A stretch of 64,000 bases of DNA from Salinirussus salinus. Lineage in GTDB: Archaea; Halobacteriota; Halobacteria; Halobacteriales; Haloarculaceae. This document shows positions 63,747 to 64,000 of this stretch, piece by piece. Positions within the stretch are counted from its first letter, which is position 1. Each line of letters begins with the position of its first letter. The notes under the pieces were generated by a model. The model was not told the origin of the DNA, searched no databases, and was given only the letters and a program-made list of their open reading frames with translations. Location of the stretch: positions 372,001 through 436,000 of the forward strand of contig NZ_WOWO01000002.1 of NCBI RefSeq assembly GCF_009831455.1, in the 5' to 3' direction. The position numbers and the translations under genes are program-made.

Positions 63747-64000
63747 TTACGACTCGACGAGTTCACCGAGCAGCTTGCCCTGGGCCGCCGTCAGGTGCTC
63801 GGTGAACGTCGAGGGCCGAATGTCGAGCGCCGCCGCCACCTCGGTCGCGTTCGACTCGCGCGGGTACTCGAAGTAGCCCATCTCGTAGGCCGTCTCGACG
63901 ACCTCGCGCTGTCGGTCGGTGAGCCGTCGGACGTCCACTGGGACGACCTCCGCCTCCTCCTCGTCCTCCCGTCCCTGGACGAGATATTCGATGTGGACCG
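63747..64000 (-). CDS. HTH_10 (bacterio-opsin-activator-type) regulator, C-terminal part
   Basis: Partial gene; the frame is open to the window end, so only the last 84 residues are visible. The HTH_10 core reads LTDRQREVVETAYEMGYFEYPRESNATEVAAALDIRPSTFTEHLTAAQGKLL, the DNA-binding domain of haloarchaeal Bat-like regulators. Upstream of it VHIEYLVQG and an acidic linker are seen. Sensor domains, if any, lie outside. Confidence 0.85.
   Translation of the reverse strand, partial: VHIEYLVQGREDEEEAEVVPVDVRRLTDRQREVVETAYEMGYFEYPRESNATEVAAALDIRPSTFTEHLTAAQGKLLGELVES

Overview
The window is chromosomal DNA from a halophilic archaeon (class Halobacteria). The base composition is very GC-rich, the encoded proteins are strongly acidic, and marker genes include an AglB/AglG N-glycosylation locus, a TrmB-type regulator, a HalX response regulator, TFE, an RPA/RPA-associated-protein operon, Rnp2-PsmA, a GHMP-type archaeal shikimate kinase and HTH_10/PAS sensors. 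Most genes appear leaderless, with an A/T-rich TATA element about 25-30 bp before the start codon, and I used this to choose several starts. The genus cannot be named from the sequence alone. No tRNA, rRNA, CRISPR array or insertion-sequence transposase was found, and no gene-free stretch exceeds 300 bases; the longest is 45441-45683.

Layout. 1-12.2 kb: a truncated receiver-PAS sensor protein, a sugar epimerase, glutamate synthase (gltB) with a palindromic promoter, prolyl-tRNA synthetase, a poly-gamma-glutamate-hydrolase-like protein, a TrmB regulator coupled to a membrane protein, and an AglG-like glycosyltransferase. 12.3-16.5 kb: oligosaccharyltransferase AglB overlapping a DUF368 (PopT-type) lipid-carrier transporter. 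16.5-25 kb: CutA, a methyltransferase-Rnp2-PsmA operon, PsiE, SBDS, FUN14, HflX, Nnr, acylphosphatase and an 8-oxoguanine glycosylase. 25-34 kb: UPF0212 and UPF0058 proteins, a GMC oxidoreductase divergent from acetyl-CoA synthetase, FAA hydrolase and a HalX regulator. 34-41 kb: a lipoprotein gene with a stop at its lipobox cysteine, tyrA-rsm22-surE, and the aromatic genes aroK and chorismate mutase.

The most unusual spot is 38423-39296. A toxin-antitoxin pair sits in an 841-bp segment inserted at the 3' end of the chorismate mutase gene. The original last ten codons plus stop remain as a relic on the far side, while the gene now ends in a recoded copy giving the same amino acids. This looks like a small integrative element with att sites.

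41-53 kb: a CDC48-type ATPase, aldehyde dehydrogenase, a PhoU-like regulator, ATP-NAD kinase-like protein, CinA-like protein, a TFE-DUF2110-DUF5803 run, Trm56 and a DsbA-like lipoprotein. 53-64 kb is rich in DNA-maintenance genes: an RPA-RPAP-phosphoesterase operon, a DUF433/PIN-like toxin-antitoxin pair, an Lhr-type helicase and a MutS-related ATPase with an N-terminal HhH. The window ends inside an HTH_10 regulator.
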